61,561 nucleotides of DNA from assembly GCA_028819435.1 (NCBI GenBank), contig JAPPLK010000024.1, positions 1 to 61,561 on the forward strand. The letters are read 5' to 3'. Numbering within the stretch: position 1 is the first letter of the stretch; each line of letters starts with the position of its first letter. The position numbers were made by a program, and so were the translations under genes. Shown here one piece after another: positions 1 to 8,168 of this stretch. The notes beneath the pieces were generated by a model. That model was given only the letters and a program-made list of their open reading frames with translations, was not told the DNA's origin and searched no databases. Source of the DNA: Nitrospira sp. (GTDB lineage: Bacteria > Nitrospirota > Nitrospiria > Nitrospirales > UBA8639).

Positions 1-30
1 TGCTTTTTCTTTCGGGCGGAAAGACAAAAA

Positions 31-70
31 GATTCTGGATCCCCGATCGGGGTCGGGGATGACAGAAAGG
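31..70. repeat. Dispersed palindromic repeat (GATCGGGGATCCAG family)
   Basis: A short palindromic stretch pairing GGATCCCCGATC with GGTCGGGGATGAC. The same motif recurs in gaps near 4140, 13700, 44950, 59350, 59450, 60620 and 60710, so it belongs to a dispersed intergenic family. No gene is visible before 163. Confidence 0.7.
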
Positions 71-162
71 AGGCCCCGGATTCGGAGGGAAAGAGCAGAA
101 TCCAAACTGAGACAGTACCCTCGCGAGGGTGGGTCGTGACACGCAGTTTCTGCTCGGGCTGG

Positions 163-873
163 CTAAACCAGCGCCAGTTCCAGTTTATGTTTTCTTTGAA
201 CCCAGTCCGGCAGGCGGCGATCCAACAACTTGTAAAAGTTGGAATCGTGGTGGATGTGTGAAAGGTGGCAAAGTTCGTGGATTATCACGTATTCAATGCA
301 CTCTTTCGGGGCTTTGATCAGGTCCGGATTGAGCGTCAACTGGCCGTTTGTTGACAGGCTTCCCCACCGCGCCTTCATTTTTCGTATTTTCAGGCTTGGC
401 TTGGCAACGGTGTTTTTTTTGAACTTTTCCCAAACCAGATGAAAGACGGCTTGGAAGCAGGTTGAGGCTTTTTGCAAATACCACTCTTCAAGCAGTTCTT
501 GAATATGGCCCTGAGAGAGGTTCGGAGATTGAATATGGAAATATCCGCTCTTTAACAAAACCAGTGGGGTTGTGGCTCTCCTGATTTTCAGTCGATATTT
601 TCGCCCAAGATACAGGTGGGATTCTCCACTCACGTGGCGGCGAGGCGGGGTTTTCGGTTCAAACTGTTCAAAATAAAGCATCTGACGATGAATCCATCCG
701 GCACGCCTTCGTACCCTACGGGCAATCTCTTCCGAATCGCTTCCAAATGGGACTTTCACAACAACGGATTTGTCTGGGTGGACGGCAATCTCCATGGTTT
801 TTCTCTTGAGATGAACGACGTCAAATGCAATTTCATTCCCTCCATACGCAATTGACTCAGTTCTCCGGCTCAT
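163..873 (-). CDS. YgjP/SprT-like zinc metallopeptidase (DUF45)
   Basis: This 236-residue protein matches the YgjP-type (DUF45, M48-like) metal-dependent hydrolases. The visible signature is a zinc-binding HELCH motif near residue 198 followed by further histidines (HLSHIHH), preceded by a typical MKARWGS segment. Its ATG overlaps the stop of hsdR by four bases (ATGA), so the two are translationally coupled. Genes of this family often close type I restriction operons. The substrate is unknown. No signal peptide is seen, so a cytoplasmic role is expected. It could be an accessory protease of the restriction system or a passenger; the sequence does not decide. Confidence 0.85.
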   Translation of the reverse strand: MSRRTESIAYGGNEIAFDVVHLKRKTMEIAVHPDKSVVVKVPFGSDSEEIARRVRRRAGWIHRQMLYFEQFEPKTPPRRHVSGESHLYLGRKYRLKIRRATTPLVLLKSGYFHIQSPNLSQGHIQELLEEWYLQKASTCFQAVFHLVWEKFKKNTVAKPSLKIRKMKARWGSLSTNGQLTLNPDLIKAPKECIEYVIIHELCHLSHIHHDSNFYKLLDRRLPDWVQRKHKLELALV

Positions 874-3800
874 CCGTACATCCTGTTACGGGCAATCCTC
901 ATGGTGCGCTCGATAATCTCATCCAGTTGCTCGTTGTTGAATTCAATGCCTCTTTTCGCTTTCACTTCGTCATACAGGTAATCCTCAATGTCGTTGATGG
1001 CGCTGTTTCGGACATCCGGGTCGTCCCAGAAATGTACTTTGCCGTGGCGTTGCAAAATTTCATGAATTGCAAGAGCCGTATCCGCCGAGTGCTCATGGCA
1101 CGTTCCGGCAGTGCAGGTTTCAAACACGGGTTGAATGACGCCGAAGAAGGCTGTGGCGTCTCCGTTAAAACGCAATTTTTCAGGCACGTTCTCATGCCCC
1201 CGGCTGTCGAAGTTTTTTTTCAGTTTGGAAACCTTCTCCAGATATTCCACTCCAGAGAGACGTTCTGCCCTGAAGTCATCTATGACCTGCTGGATCAGGT
1301 TTGAAAATTTTTGGTAAAAGGCCGGGTCTTCCTCCATTCTTTCGCTGATTGTGCGTTTTATTAGGTGGGCGATGCTATCGGCCCGTGAAGCTTCGGTTTT
1401 GCTGCCGTATTCGACCTCTGCGCCGCTTTCGCCGATGGGGAGGCCGTGAAAAACGTTCTCCGGCTCGTTGATCTGTGTAACCCTGTCGGCTTGAATATGG
1501 GTGTCCAGGAGTTTTTTAATTTTCGGCTCGTGCTCCCTGTAATCAACGGTATCGGCATAGCGCAGCTTCACAGACTTCCTCAAATTTTCAAACCGTTTTA
1601 AATCTTCACGGTAATGCCGCAGGGCTGCTTCATCCGTATCCGTTAAAAACTGGTGAGAGGAAAGGGCAATGGCAAGGGTTTTGGCATATTCTCCCAGCAG
1701 CCTGTAAAACTTGTCTCTCTGTTCTTCATCGCCCAAAAGCCGCTCGTAGGCTTCCTCGTCGGCTTGATTTTTCACTGTTCTGAAAACGTCCCACAGGTGG
1801 GAATGCTTCTGCGGCAGTTTTTGAATCTGCTCATTGACAGAAACCAGTGTCCTTTCCAAATCCTTCGCATCAAATCCTTCCAGCGCGTCATACATCGTCA
1901 AAGCCGTGTTCAGTTCCCCGAGTATGCCTTCATAGTCCACGATATAGCCGAAGTCCTTGCCTTCATGCAGCCGGTTGACGCGAGCAATGGCCTGGAGCAG
2001 CGTGTGTTCGCGCAGTTTCCTGCAAAGATAGAGAACGGTGTTGACCGGGACGTCGAATCCGGTCAGAAGTTTATCCACGACGATTAAAATCTCAGGCTCT
2101 TCCGTGCTTGTGAAACGTTCAATAATATTTCCCGAGTATTCGGTCTCCGAGCCGAAGCGTTTCATCATTTTATCCCAGAAATTTCGAACGTCGGAATTCG
2201 GCTTTTCATCAACGTCTTCAAAACCCTCTCGCATATCGGGCGGGGAGATGACCACTTCGGAGGATACGGCTTCTATTTCTGTCATATACTGGTGATATTG
2301 AATGGCCGTGGCTTTGTCCGGTGCAACCAGTTGACCCTTGAAACCCGTGCCCTGCCAGTTCGCGCGATAATGTTCGCTGATGTCGAAGGCGCGCATATAG
2401 ACGACCCGTTTCGCCTTGTTGAGGGTGTTGGCGCGGGAATACTTTTTCTTCAAATCGGTTTTCTGTTTCTCACTGAGATCAGCGGTGTATCGTTCAAACC
2501 ACAAGTCAACGGCGGCTTTGTCCTGCTCCATCTCCACGTGACGCCCTTCGTAAAGCAGCGGCACAATCGCCTCGTCATCCAGAGCTTGCCGGACGGAATA
2601 GGAGGGCTCGATCAATCCCCCGAATTTGACGAAGTTATTTCTCTGTTCATTCGTGAGCGGGGTTCCCGTAAAACCGAGGTAGCAGGCCTTTGACAGCATT
2701 TGCCGCATTCTCGCCGAAAGGTTCCCGAACTGGGTGCGGTGGCTTTCATCGACCAGCACGAAAACGTTAGGATCGTCATCACTCATTCCACCCGCGTTCA
2801 AAGCCTTGTCGAATTTATGTACCAGGGTGGTAACAACGGGCGTTTTTGACCTGATCAGTTCGAGAAGTTCACGTCCGGTTGCCGCTTGCTCCGGCTCGAT
2901 CCCGCACTGCCGGAACACTTTTGCAATCTGTCTGTCCAGGTCTTTCCTGTCCGTTGCCATGATGAGGCGTGGATTGGTGATCTCCCCATCCATGGCCAGA
3001 AGACGCGCAAGCCAGACCATGGTCAGAGATTTTCCCGAACCCTGCGTATGCCAGATCATGCCGCCTTTTCGCCGTCCCTCGTTGTCGAACTCCTTGACGC
3101 GCTGCGAAGTCGAACGCACGACAAAAAATTGTTGGTAACGCGCAATTTTCTTTTTGCCCGCGTCAAAAAGCGTGAACAGACGGGAGAGTTCCATCAGCCT
3201 TTCCGGGCGGCAGAGGCTGTAGATGGCCCGATCCTGCTCCGTGATCTCCCGGGCGCCCAATTCGTCGAAATATCGGCGGGCAGCGGCAAAGTCACCGGAG
3301 AACAGGGCGTCTTTCGTTTCTTCTTGAAGCGGTGCGTTGACGATCTGTTCCACGTCCTTTTCGCTGTCTTCTTTTTCTCTCCAGAGACTCCAGAATTTCT
3401 GTTCCGTTCCAACCGTGGCATATCGGGCATCGTTTTTGTTGATCCCCATCAACAATTGGGCATAGATGAAAAGCCGGGGAATATAGTCTTCTGTCTGGTT
3501 GCGGATGGTTTGAGAGATTGCCGCTTCCACTTTGTCGGTGGGTGATTTGCATTCAATTACGGTAAATGGAATGCCGTTCACGAACAGGACGATATCCGGA
3601 CGGGCGGTCTCAGTGCTGCGCGTTCTCTCAACGGGAAATTCCGCGGTTACGTGAAACGCGTTGTTGGAAATGGTGTTCCAGTCAACATAGTTCAGGGTGA
3701 AACTCTTGGAGTCTCCCTCGATAGACTGCTCCATCGAAGTGCCGAGGGTCAGCAGGTCGTAGACCGTCTCATTGGTTTTCAGCAGTCCGGCATATTGGAT

Positions 3801-4049
3801 GTTCTTGATTTTCTGGATGGCGGACTGAATGTTTTCTTCACTGAACCGGTATTCGCGGCCCCTGTAGTGGATACGATTGATCTTCTTAATCTGCCGGCGC
3901 AGGATGTTTTCCAGCAAAACGTCGCCGAGTTTCTTGCGCCTTGCCTTGAAGACCTGCTCCGGCGTCAGGTATTCGTACCCGAGGTTGACCAGTTCCAGAA
4001 GAGCGGGAATTTGGGAGAGGTACTTTTCGTTGAATCGAAAGCCGGGCAT
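870..4049 (-). CDS. hsdR: Type I restriction enzyme, R (motor/nuclease) subunit
   Basis: HsdR cleaves DNA after ATP-driven translocation when bound to HsdM and HsdS. The N-terminal quarter carries a PD-(D/E)XK nuclease core (ARPDIVLF then IECKSP). The helicase core follows with Walker A TQGSGKS near residue 335, DESHR near 445, a GFTGTP motif and the late motif QAIARVNR. Full family length (about 1,060 residues). I start at 4049, where MPGFRFNEKYL resembles known HsdR N termini. A start at 4079 would add ten residues encoded by an adjoining palindromic repeat and has no well-spaced ribosome site. It is separated from the hsdM/hsdS genes by a variable accessory block and probably has its own promoter near a phased heptamer array. 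Confidence 0.95.
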   Translation of the reverse strand: MPGFRFNEKYLSQIPALLELVNLGYEYLTPEQVFKARRKKLGDVLLENILRRQIKKINRIHYRGREYRFSEENIQSAIQKIKNIQYAGLLKTNETVYDLLTLGTSMEQSIEGDSKSFTLNYVDWNTISNNAFHVTAEFPVERTRSTETARPDIVLFVNGIPFTVIECKSPTDKVEAAISQTIRNQTEDYIPRLFIYAQLLMGINKNDARYATVGTEQKFWSLWREKEDSEKDVEQIVNAPLQEETKDALFSGDFAAARRYFDELGAREITEQDRAIYSLCRPERLMELSRLFTLFDAGKKKIARYQQFFVVRSTSQRVKEFDNEGRRKGGMIWHTQGSGKSLTMVWLARLLAMDGEITNPRLIMATDRKDLDRQIAKVFRQCGIEPEQAATGRELLELIRSKTPVVTTLVHKFDKALNAGGMSDDDPNVFVLVDESHRTQFGNLSARMRQMLSKACYLGFTGTPLTNEQRNNFVKFGGLIEPSYSVRQALDDEAIVPLLYEGRHVEMEQDKAAVDLWFERYTADLSEKQKTDLKKKYSRANTLNKAKRVVYMRAFDISEHYRANWQGTGFKGQLVAPDKATAIQYHQYMTEIEAVSSEVVISPPDMREGFEDVDEKPNSDVRNFWDKMMKRFGSETEYSGNIIERFTSTEEPEILIVVDKLLTGFDVPVNTVLYLCRKLREHTLLQAIARVNRLHEGKDFGYIVDYEGILGELNTALTMYDALEGFDAKDLERTLVSVNEQIQKLPQKHSHLWDVFRTVKNQADEEAYERLLGDEEQRDKFYRLLGEYAKTLAIALSSHQFLTDTDEAALRHYREDLKRFENLRKSVKLRYADTVDYREHEPKIKKLLDTHIQADRVTQINEPENVFHGLPIGESGAEVEYGSKTEASRADSIAHLIKRTISERMEEDPAFYQKFSNLIQQVIDDFRAERLSGVEYLEKVSKLKKNFDSRGHENVPEKLRFNGDATAFFGVIQPVFETCTAGTCHEHSADTALAIHEILQRHGKVHFWDDPDVRNSAINDIEDYLYDEVKAKRGIEFNNEQLDEIIERTMRIARNRMYG

Positions 4050-4074
4050 TTTTTCTATCCGACTGCCTCTTTCC

Positions 4075-4262
4075 GTCATTCCCGCGCACGCGGGAATCCA
4101 GAGCTGGTTTTCTTCACAGGCAGAAAAGCAAAAACCTCTGGATCCGTCCCCGACCCCCGATTACAAAAGTCGAGGGCAGGCTATCCTTAATCGGGGATCG
4201 GGGTCAGGGATGACAGCAAGAAGATTCCTTCCTTCGACAAGCTCAGGACGGGTGCTTTGCTC
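4075..4262. repeat. Cluster of three dispersed palindromic repeats upstream of hsdR
   Basis: Three units lie in tandem: an inverted ATTCCCGCG/CGCGGGAAT unit at about 4078-4098, a GATCGGGGATCCAG-family unit at about 4138-4212, and a CTTCGACAAGCTCAGGAC unit at about 4230-4256. All recur elsewhere in the window. The block separates hsdR from its array and from the dinD relic. Confidence 0.7.
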
Positions 4263-4297
4263 AGCATGACCATTCTGGTGTGGTCAGGTCATTATTC

Positions 4298-4317
4298 TGT
4301 CAACGAATGAGTGAACA
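4298..4317 (-). mobile_element. Solo terminal repeat of a MITE
   Basis: TGTCAACGAATGAGTGAACA matches the terminal inverted repeats of the two complete elements at 42122-42345 and 60836-61033. No partner end is seen nearby, so this is a solo or decayed end. Confidence 0.6.
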
Positions 4318-4332
4318 TTTACAATCCTGTTT

Positions 4333-4459
4333 TATAGCAAAACATAGCAAGACAGACTTAGAAGATATTTTTGCTTTTTGCTATGAAAATGCTATGTTGG
4401 TGCTATATTTGCTATGAATTTGCTGTTTTATTGCTATGCATTGCTATGTTTTTGCTATG
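4333..4459. promoter_or_regulatory. Helically phased array of TGCTATG heptamers
   Basis: TGCTATG or a near match begins at 4379, 4390, 4401 (TGCTATA), 4410, 4421 (TGCTGTT), 4432, 4442 and 4453: eight units spaced 9-11 bp, mostly 11. Two inverted copies (TATAGCA at 4333, CATAGCA at 4343) sit one turn apart. The array lies in an A/T-rich gap upstream of hsdR on its coding strand. Even phasing on one DNA face suggests cooperative protein binding such as an operator or iterons. Function is inferred; nothing encoded here is known to bind it. Confidence 0.55.
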
Positions 4460-4553
4460 GTGCCGCGATGGTTGCGTTGGTCAGTTCTTCAACGTACCCG
4501 ATGTATCGGTGTGAAGGGACATAGTTAGTCGCTGCCCAAAGACTTTGGATTTT

Positions 4554-4865
4554 TCAACCCCTTTTCTCCTCGGCCTGTAACTTCCTTTCCACTTTTTTCA
4601 CGTCTTCATCGGGCGGCAAATCCTGCTGGCTTCCGGAGCCGAGGGAGACCATTTTGTTGGCGTCAACGAAATGGTCGATAATTCTGTGTTCCGACACTTC
4701 GCATGCTACTTTAGCGCGGTGAAGAACCTGTAAAAAGTTTCGCCAATCGGTATAGCCAAGCAGGCACTGAAGGTCACGAGCCAGCCAGAACTCAACGCCG
4801 CTCTCCGTTTGCCTGGCGTAAGATTCAAAGTCGTTGGTGAGAGATTGAATGATTTCGGCTTTCAT
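4554..4865 (-). pseudogene. dinD: Internally deleted DNA-damage-inducible protein D (DinD)
   Basis: The first ~75 residues match the DinD N terminus (FWLARDLQCLLGYTDWRNF, then HFVDANKMVSLGSGSQQ). The reading frame then jumps to what looks like the DinD C terminus (LPPDEDVKKVERKL). About two thirds of the usual ~275 residues are missing, consistent with an internal in-frame deletion. Full dinD genes are common inside type I restriction loci. A second decayed copy lies at 6885-7143, with homology extending upstream of both start codons. The 103-residue product could be made but is unlikely to keep the original activity. Confidence 0.75.
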
Positions 4866-5004
4866 GGATTTGTTCCTGTTTTATCCGCAGATAGATACAG
4901 ACAAATTCGCTACCAAAGGGCGGCACGGTTTTCCGCAGGCAACGCTTGTTTGACTTTGATTTTTTATCGTTTTAGTATACCAGTAAAGGTACCTCCCCGA
5001 TGAC

Positions 5005-5026
5005 AAGAGCCCAAGGGGCTCTCTCT
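5005..5026 (-). terminator. Hairpin after the DUF3800 gene
   Basis: GAGCCC and GGGCTC form a stem with a three-base loop about 45 bp past the DUF3800 stop. The following T-run is weak, so this is only a possible terminator for the TIR cassette. Confidence 0.35.
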
Positions 5027-5068
5027 TCAACAGAAGAGTAGTTGGGGAGGTCGATTTCATCCCTGCCA

Positions 5069-5767
5069 TCAGTAGTACCTTCTTTTTCCAGTCAGGAAGA
5101 TATCAACTTCACTCCGTATAGCCGATTTTATCAGGCTGTAGTGTTCATTATCGCTACGCTCCCATTTTCTGAAAATGCTCCAGTTACAATAGTCAACAAT
5201 CTGGAGACAATAGTGAGACTTGGCTGCATGATGCAGGATTATATAGTTCGTACCTTTGGGCAACATCGTTGCCAGCATCGTTTTGGTTGCCTTTTCCATT
5301 GCTTTGCGTTTGCTCGCTTCCGGTATGCTGTCCGTGATGATCACGATCTTGCTGAATTGACCGGATCGATAATCTTTCAAAACATAGGCTAAGAGGTAGC
5401 CCAGCATACTCGGATAAAATTCCGTTGGTTTCTGAAGAGAAGGGGAAGTCTTACGCTTCTCAACAATCAGGCTGTCAATGCGAAGTTTTGCCAGATACTT
5501 TTTGATAAAACCAAACATTTTTGACCTGATGTGCCTGTTGTCCTCGGCGCAGTGGAAAGATTCCAGAGGAAAGTCATGTTCAATCAAATCGTATTTGTAG
5601 TTATCGATTTCCTGGTACATCCCGAAAGGACGCTCTGTTGTTACACACGTCAGGGTAAAAAAAGCTGTTCCTTTCTCCGAAAAATCGAAATTTCCACCTT
5701 CATCCACAAACATATACAGGTTGCGCGGACGTGGAGTTTTCGTCTTTTGCACAAATGGATTTTCCAA
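5069..5767 (-). CDS. DUF3800 domain protein
   Basis: The 232-residue product begins with the DUF3800 hallmark, an acidic strand MFVDEGGNF (residues 19-27, usually D-E-S-G). It continues with the alternating helices and strands of that family (IVIITDS, then HHAAKSHYCLQIVDY). DUF3800 proteins are often predicted to have an RNase H-like fold and are frequent in defence islands. It starts 16 bases after the TIR-like gene and is the last member of a three-gene cassette. A nuclease-type effector or accessory function is inference; the biochemical role is unknown. Confidence 0.75.
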   Translation of the reverse strand: MENPFVQKTKTPRPRNLYMFVDEGGNFDFSEKGTAFFTLTCVTTERPFGMYQEIDNYKYDLIEHDFPLESFHCAEDNRHIRSKMFGFIKKYLAKLRIDSLIVEKRKTSPSLQKPTEFYPSMLGYLLAYVLKDYRSGQFSKIVIITDSIPEASKRKAMEKATKTMLATMLPKGTNYIILHHAAKSHYCLQIVDYCNWSIFRKWERSDNEHYSLIKSAIRSEVDIFLTGKRRYY

Positions 5768-5783
5768 TTTGCAGTAGCGCGCT

Positions 5784-6374
5784 TTATCTGCCCACTTGCT
5801 TAGCGGCTTCTTCTATCCAGTTGCTCAAGTTGTTATATCCGTCGTCTTCAACCCAATCATAAATCCTGTAATCGTCATCATTTGGCATCAGTACGGCAAG
5901 GGCAGCTCCAAAAATGGTAGCCGGAATGAGAAGTTGAGGAAAAACGAGCCTCGCAAGTCCCCATCCAGCGCCACCTCCGAGGAGAGCATTCTTAACGTTT
6001 TCGCCAAAGTTGGTTCCATTGTGGTCTTTCAGAAGATTAGCTCCTCTTCTATCAATCTTGCCTTTATCGTCTTTTATGTTGTGGATAAGAATTCCTAACA
6101 GTCCCTTCTTTTGCTCGATACTCTTTTCTATTTCGTATTTCACCCATTTGCTTTCATCTGTTTTGCTACCGATCAAGATACACGTCACAGAGGTTCCCTT
6201 CATCTGAGCATCGATCCATTTTTTGATTTCCTTGCCCGTTTGTCTCTTGAGCGTTTCCATCTCCGCCGCATCGACAAACCCTGCTATTTGATGGCCCTTT
6301 GTAACCCAACTGTTGCGGACCTGGTTGACTCGCCACACGTCATCCCAATCAAAACTGAAAAACACTCTTCTCAT
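5784..6374 (-). CDS. TIR-like protein (MTH538/ThsB-like) with embedded hydrophobic segment
   Basis: The N terminus RRVFFSFDWDDVWRVNQVRN is the signature of the MTH538 TIR-like family, which includes Thoeris ThsB sensors. Residues 1-110 form the TIR-like domain, with candidate catalytic glutamates at 81 and 83 (WVKYEIEKS). The family C terminus (YDWVEDDGYNNLSNWIEEAA) closes the protein. Between them, residues ~131-163 are glycine-rich and hydrophobic (GGGAGWGL through AALAVLM), an apparent membrane hairpin that I do not recall from plain family members. I start at 6374 because homology begins there and the ATG overlaps the upstream stop (ATGA). Role inferred: nucleotide-signal production during infection, possibly at the membrane. 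Confidence 0.85.
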   Translation of the reverse strand: MRRVFFSFDWDDVWRVNQVRNSWVTKGHQIAGFVDAAEMETLKRQTGKEIKKWIDAQMKGTSVTCILIGSKTDESKWVKYEIEKSIEQKKGLLGILIHNIKDDKGKIDRRGANLLKDHNGTNFGENVKNALLGGGAGWGLARLVFPQLLIPATIFGAALAVLMPNDDDYRIYDWVEDDGYNNLSNWIEEAAKQVGR

Positions 6375-6793
6375 GATGCCGCCCCCGGAGTTGTCAAAAA
6401 CACAACAACAGTCAAGACAACCTCTAACGAATAGAAAATGAGAAGCGTGACGGAAAACATGGCGGAGCCCCAACTACATTTCGGCTTATTTTTATGCTTC
6501 ATCATGTCCATTTTGAAATCGGTGTCGGATTGACATCTAACCTCATCGTATATTTTCCGAAATAACCTTTCTTGCCAGAGAAAGTATCCATCCAGAATCC
6601 AGAATCCGAGGATGGGGATAATAAGGGACAGAATAAGACATGGGTGTTGCAAGTCATATCTGGCCATTAAAACCATTGCCGTGACAATGATGGTCATGCT
6701 CCAACCCTTTAACAGGAAAGAGTTGTTTCCCAAACGGTTGATAACGGCTTGGGTCATTTCCAGATGCTTTACGACTTTTTCTGTACCGTCCAT
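6371..6793 (-). CDS. Small membrane protein partnered with TIR-like gene
   Basis: A 140-residue protein with a polar N-terminal helix (VVKHLEMTQAVINRLGNNSF) and about three hydrophobic segments (residues ~28-44, 51-70 and 109-135). Its stop overlaps the start of the TIR-like gene by four bases, a strong sign of joint action. Small proteins with an INRM-NSFLLKGW-type N terminus recur beside TIR-like genes in my recollection of other genomes. It may be a membrane effector or anchor in a TIR-triggered abortive infection pathway. The function is unproven. An AGGA lies nine bases upstream of the ATG. Confidence 0.75.
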   Translation of the reverse strand: MDGTEKVVKHLEMTQAVINRLGNNSFLLKGWSMTIIVTAMVLMARYDLQHPCLILSLIIPILGFWILDGYFLWQERLFRKIYDEVRCQSDTDFKMDMMKHKNKPKCSWGSAMFSVTLLIFYSLEVVLTVVVFLTTPGAAS

Positions 6794-6884
6794 GATTTGA
6801 TCCTGCTTTTTCTAGACCCCATTAGACTTTTACCATCCATTTCCCAGTCAGCAGTTTCTGCAGTAGTCCATGTCTTTGCATCGG

Positions 6885-7143
6885 GAATTCCGACTATGGT
6901 CTTTTCTGCCCCTTTCGGCATTTTTACGTTTTGCCGACGTCGGCAAAATGATTGAAAACGCGGTGTTCCGCCATCTCACAGGCAGTTCTTGCTTTATCAA
7001 TAACGGTTTTTAAGTTCTTCCATTGCTCATAACCAAGCTGGGGCTGAAGACCGCGGGCCAGCCAGAACTCAACGCCGTTTTCCGTTTGCCCGGCGTAGGA
7101 TTCAAAGTCGGTTGGTCGGGGATTGGATGATTTCGGTTTTCAT
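6885..7143 (-). pseudogene. dinD: Frameshifted second dinD relic
   Basis: From the ATG at 7143 the frame reads MKTEIIQSPTN, then a one-base insertion ends it. In the shifted frame ESYAGQTENGVEFWLARGL and ACEMAEHRVFNHFADVGK match DinD and the relic at 4554-4865. A further shift leads to MPKGAEKTI, again DinD-like, before homology fades. At least two frameshifts make this non-functional. The upstream sequence (ATTTGT-CCTGTTTTATCCG) also matches the other copy, so the pair is a direct repeat of about 150 bp. Confidence 0.75.
6929..6948. repeat. Perfect 20-bp palindrome in dinD relic
   Basis: TTTTGCCGACGTCGGCAAAA is a perfect inverted repeat with no loop. It lies where the second dinD relic loses its reading frame, so it may mark a rearrangement junction or a protein-binding site. 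Confidence 0.5.
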
Positions 7144-7225
7144 GTATTTGTCCCTGTTTTATCCGAAAAGGGGCCAGAGAAAGGCATTGGGAATGAAAGG
7201 CAAGAAATTTGTGAATTAGAGAGTG

Positions 7226-8131
7226 TTATTTTTGTCCGCTTTTGATCTCAACTTTCTTCTTCCCCCAAGAATCTATAAAAGTCTCCGATGGATCTAATTT
7301 TTCAGCAGGGTTTTTCTCAATAGCGTTTATCGTTACAGATATTAGATCCATTTTCTTTGTTTTTCCTTCTTCAGCATCAGTTGATTGTTCTATCTGCTTT
7401 GAAAAGCCGTCATAAATCCTCATCATTTTTTCTTTATGGCGATACTCTTCACTTATTCTTGTCATTTGGGAAATAGACCTCTGACAAAACCATGCTATCC
7501 AAATCAAAGGGAAACCAATAGTTGCGCGAATGGCGATTGTCGATAAATCAGTGGGTGGTGAGTTGTATACAAAAGAGTAGAAATATCCAGCCATTAAAAC
7601 AAGAAGGGAAGCAATAAACCCGATCCATAAGGGCATGGCTTTCTTCTCTTTTTGCGCGTCCTGGTAACTGGAAGCCAGCCCAGCAGAGGTTGCCCCTGGA
7701 AGCAATCCTTCAATCCTTGCTTTTAATTTCGCGAACTGTTTTTCAGAACTTTCTTGAAAGTTGCTTATTTGCTCTTTAATTGAAGGAACTCGCTTAGGGG
7801 CTTCTTCTGTTGCTTCTTCACCTTGAAGCAGATCAGAATAAAAGCTCTCGATTTCTTCTTGCTTATTTTCTACGTCCTCTCTCATTCCATCAATTTCTTG
7901 TTTTGCTTCAACAGCCTTTTGATTGAGTTCGTCGAGTTCAGCGCTTTGTTGTTGTGCTTGTTCAAGTTTAGAGGGTAAATCTTCAAGGGTCTGCGCATGC
8001 TCATCCACGAAGGATTCTATTTTCTTGATACTGGCTTGAGTTGATTCTATGGCCTCCTTATGTTTGCCGATGAAGTCAATCAACTCATCCTTTTTCCATT
8101 TTTCTATTGGTTTATCCATTCGATGATTCAT
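7226..8131 (-). CDS. Membrane-anchored coiled-coil protein in hsd operon
   Basis: I do not recognise a named function. From the ATG at 8131, chosen because a GGAGG lies eight bases upstream, the 301-residue protein has a long charged heptad-rich region (~residues 15-115). Two hydrophobic segments follow (near PLWIGFIASLLVLMAGYFY and FPLIWIAWFC), then a C-terminal cytosolic helix region (EEYRHKEKMMRIYDGF). It starts 37 bases after hsdS in the same direction. Membrane coiled-coil proteins beside restriction genes may act as accessory effectors; this is inference from position. Confidence 0.7.
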   Translation of the reverse strand: MNHRMDKPIEKWKKDELIDFIGKHKEAIESTQASIKKIESFVDEHAQTLEDLPSKLEQAQQQSAELDELNQKAVEAKQEIDGMREDVENKQEEIESFYSDLLQGEEATEEAPKRVPSIKEQISNFQESSEKQFAKLKARIEGLLPGATSAGLASSYQDAQKEKKAMPLWIGFIASLLVLMAGYFYSFVYNSPPTDLSTIAIRATIGFPLIWIAWFCQRSISQMTRISEEYRHKEKMMRIYDGFSKQIEQSTDAEEGKTKKMDLISVTINAIEKNPAEKLDPSETFIDSWGKKKVEIKSGQK

Positions 8132-8168
8132 CTCTTTATCCTCCATTCGCCCGTTAACAGTTTCTGTA

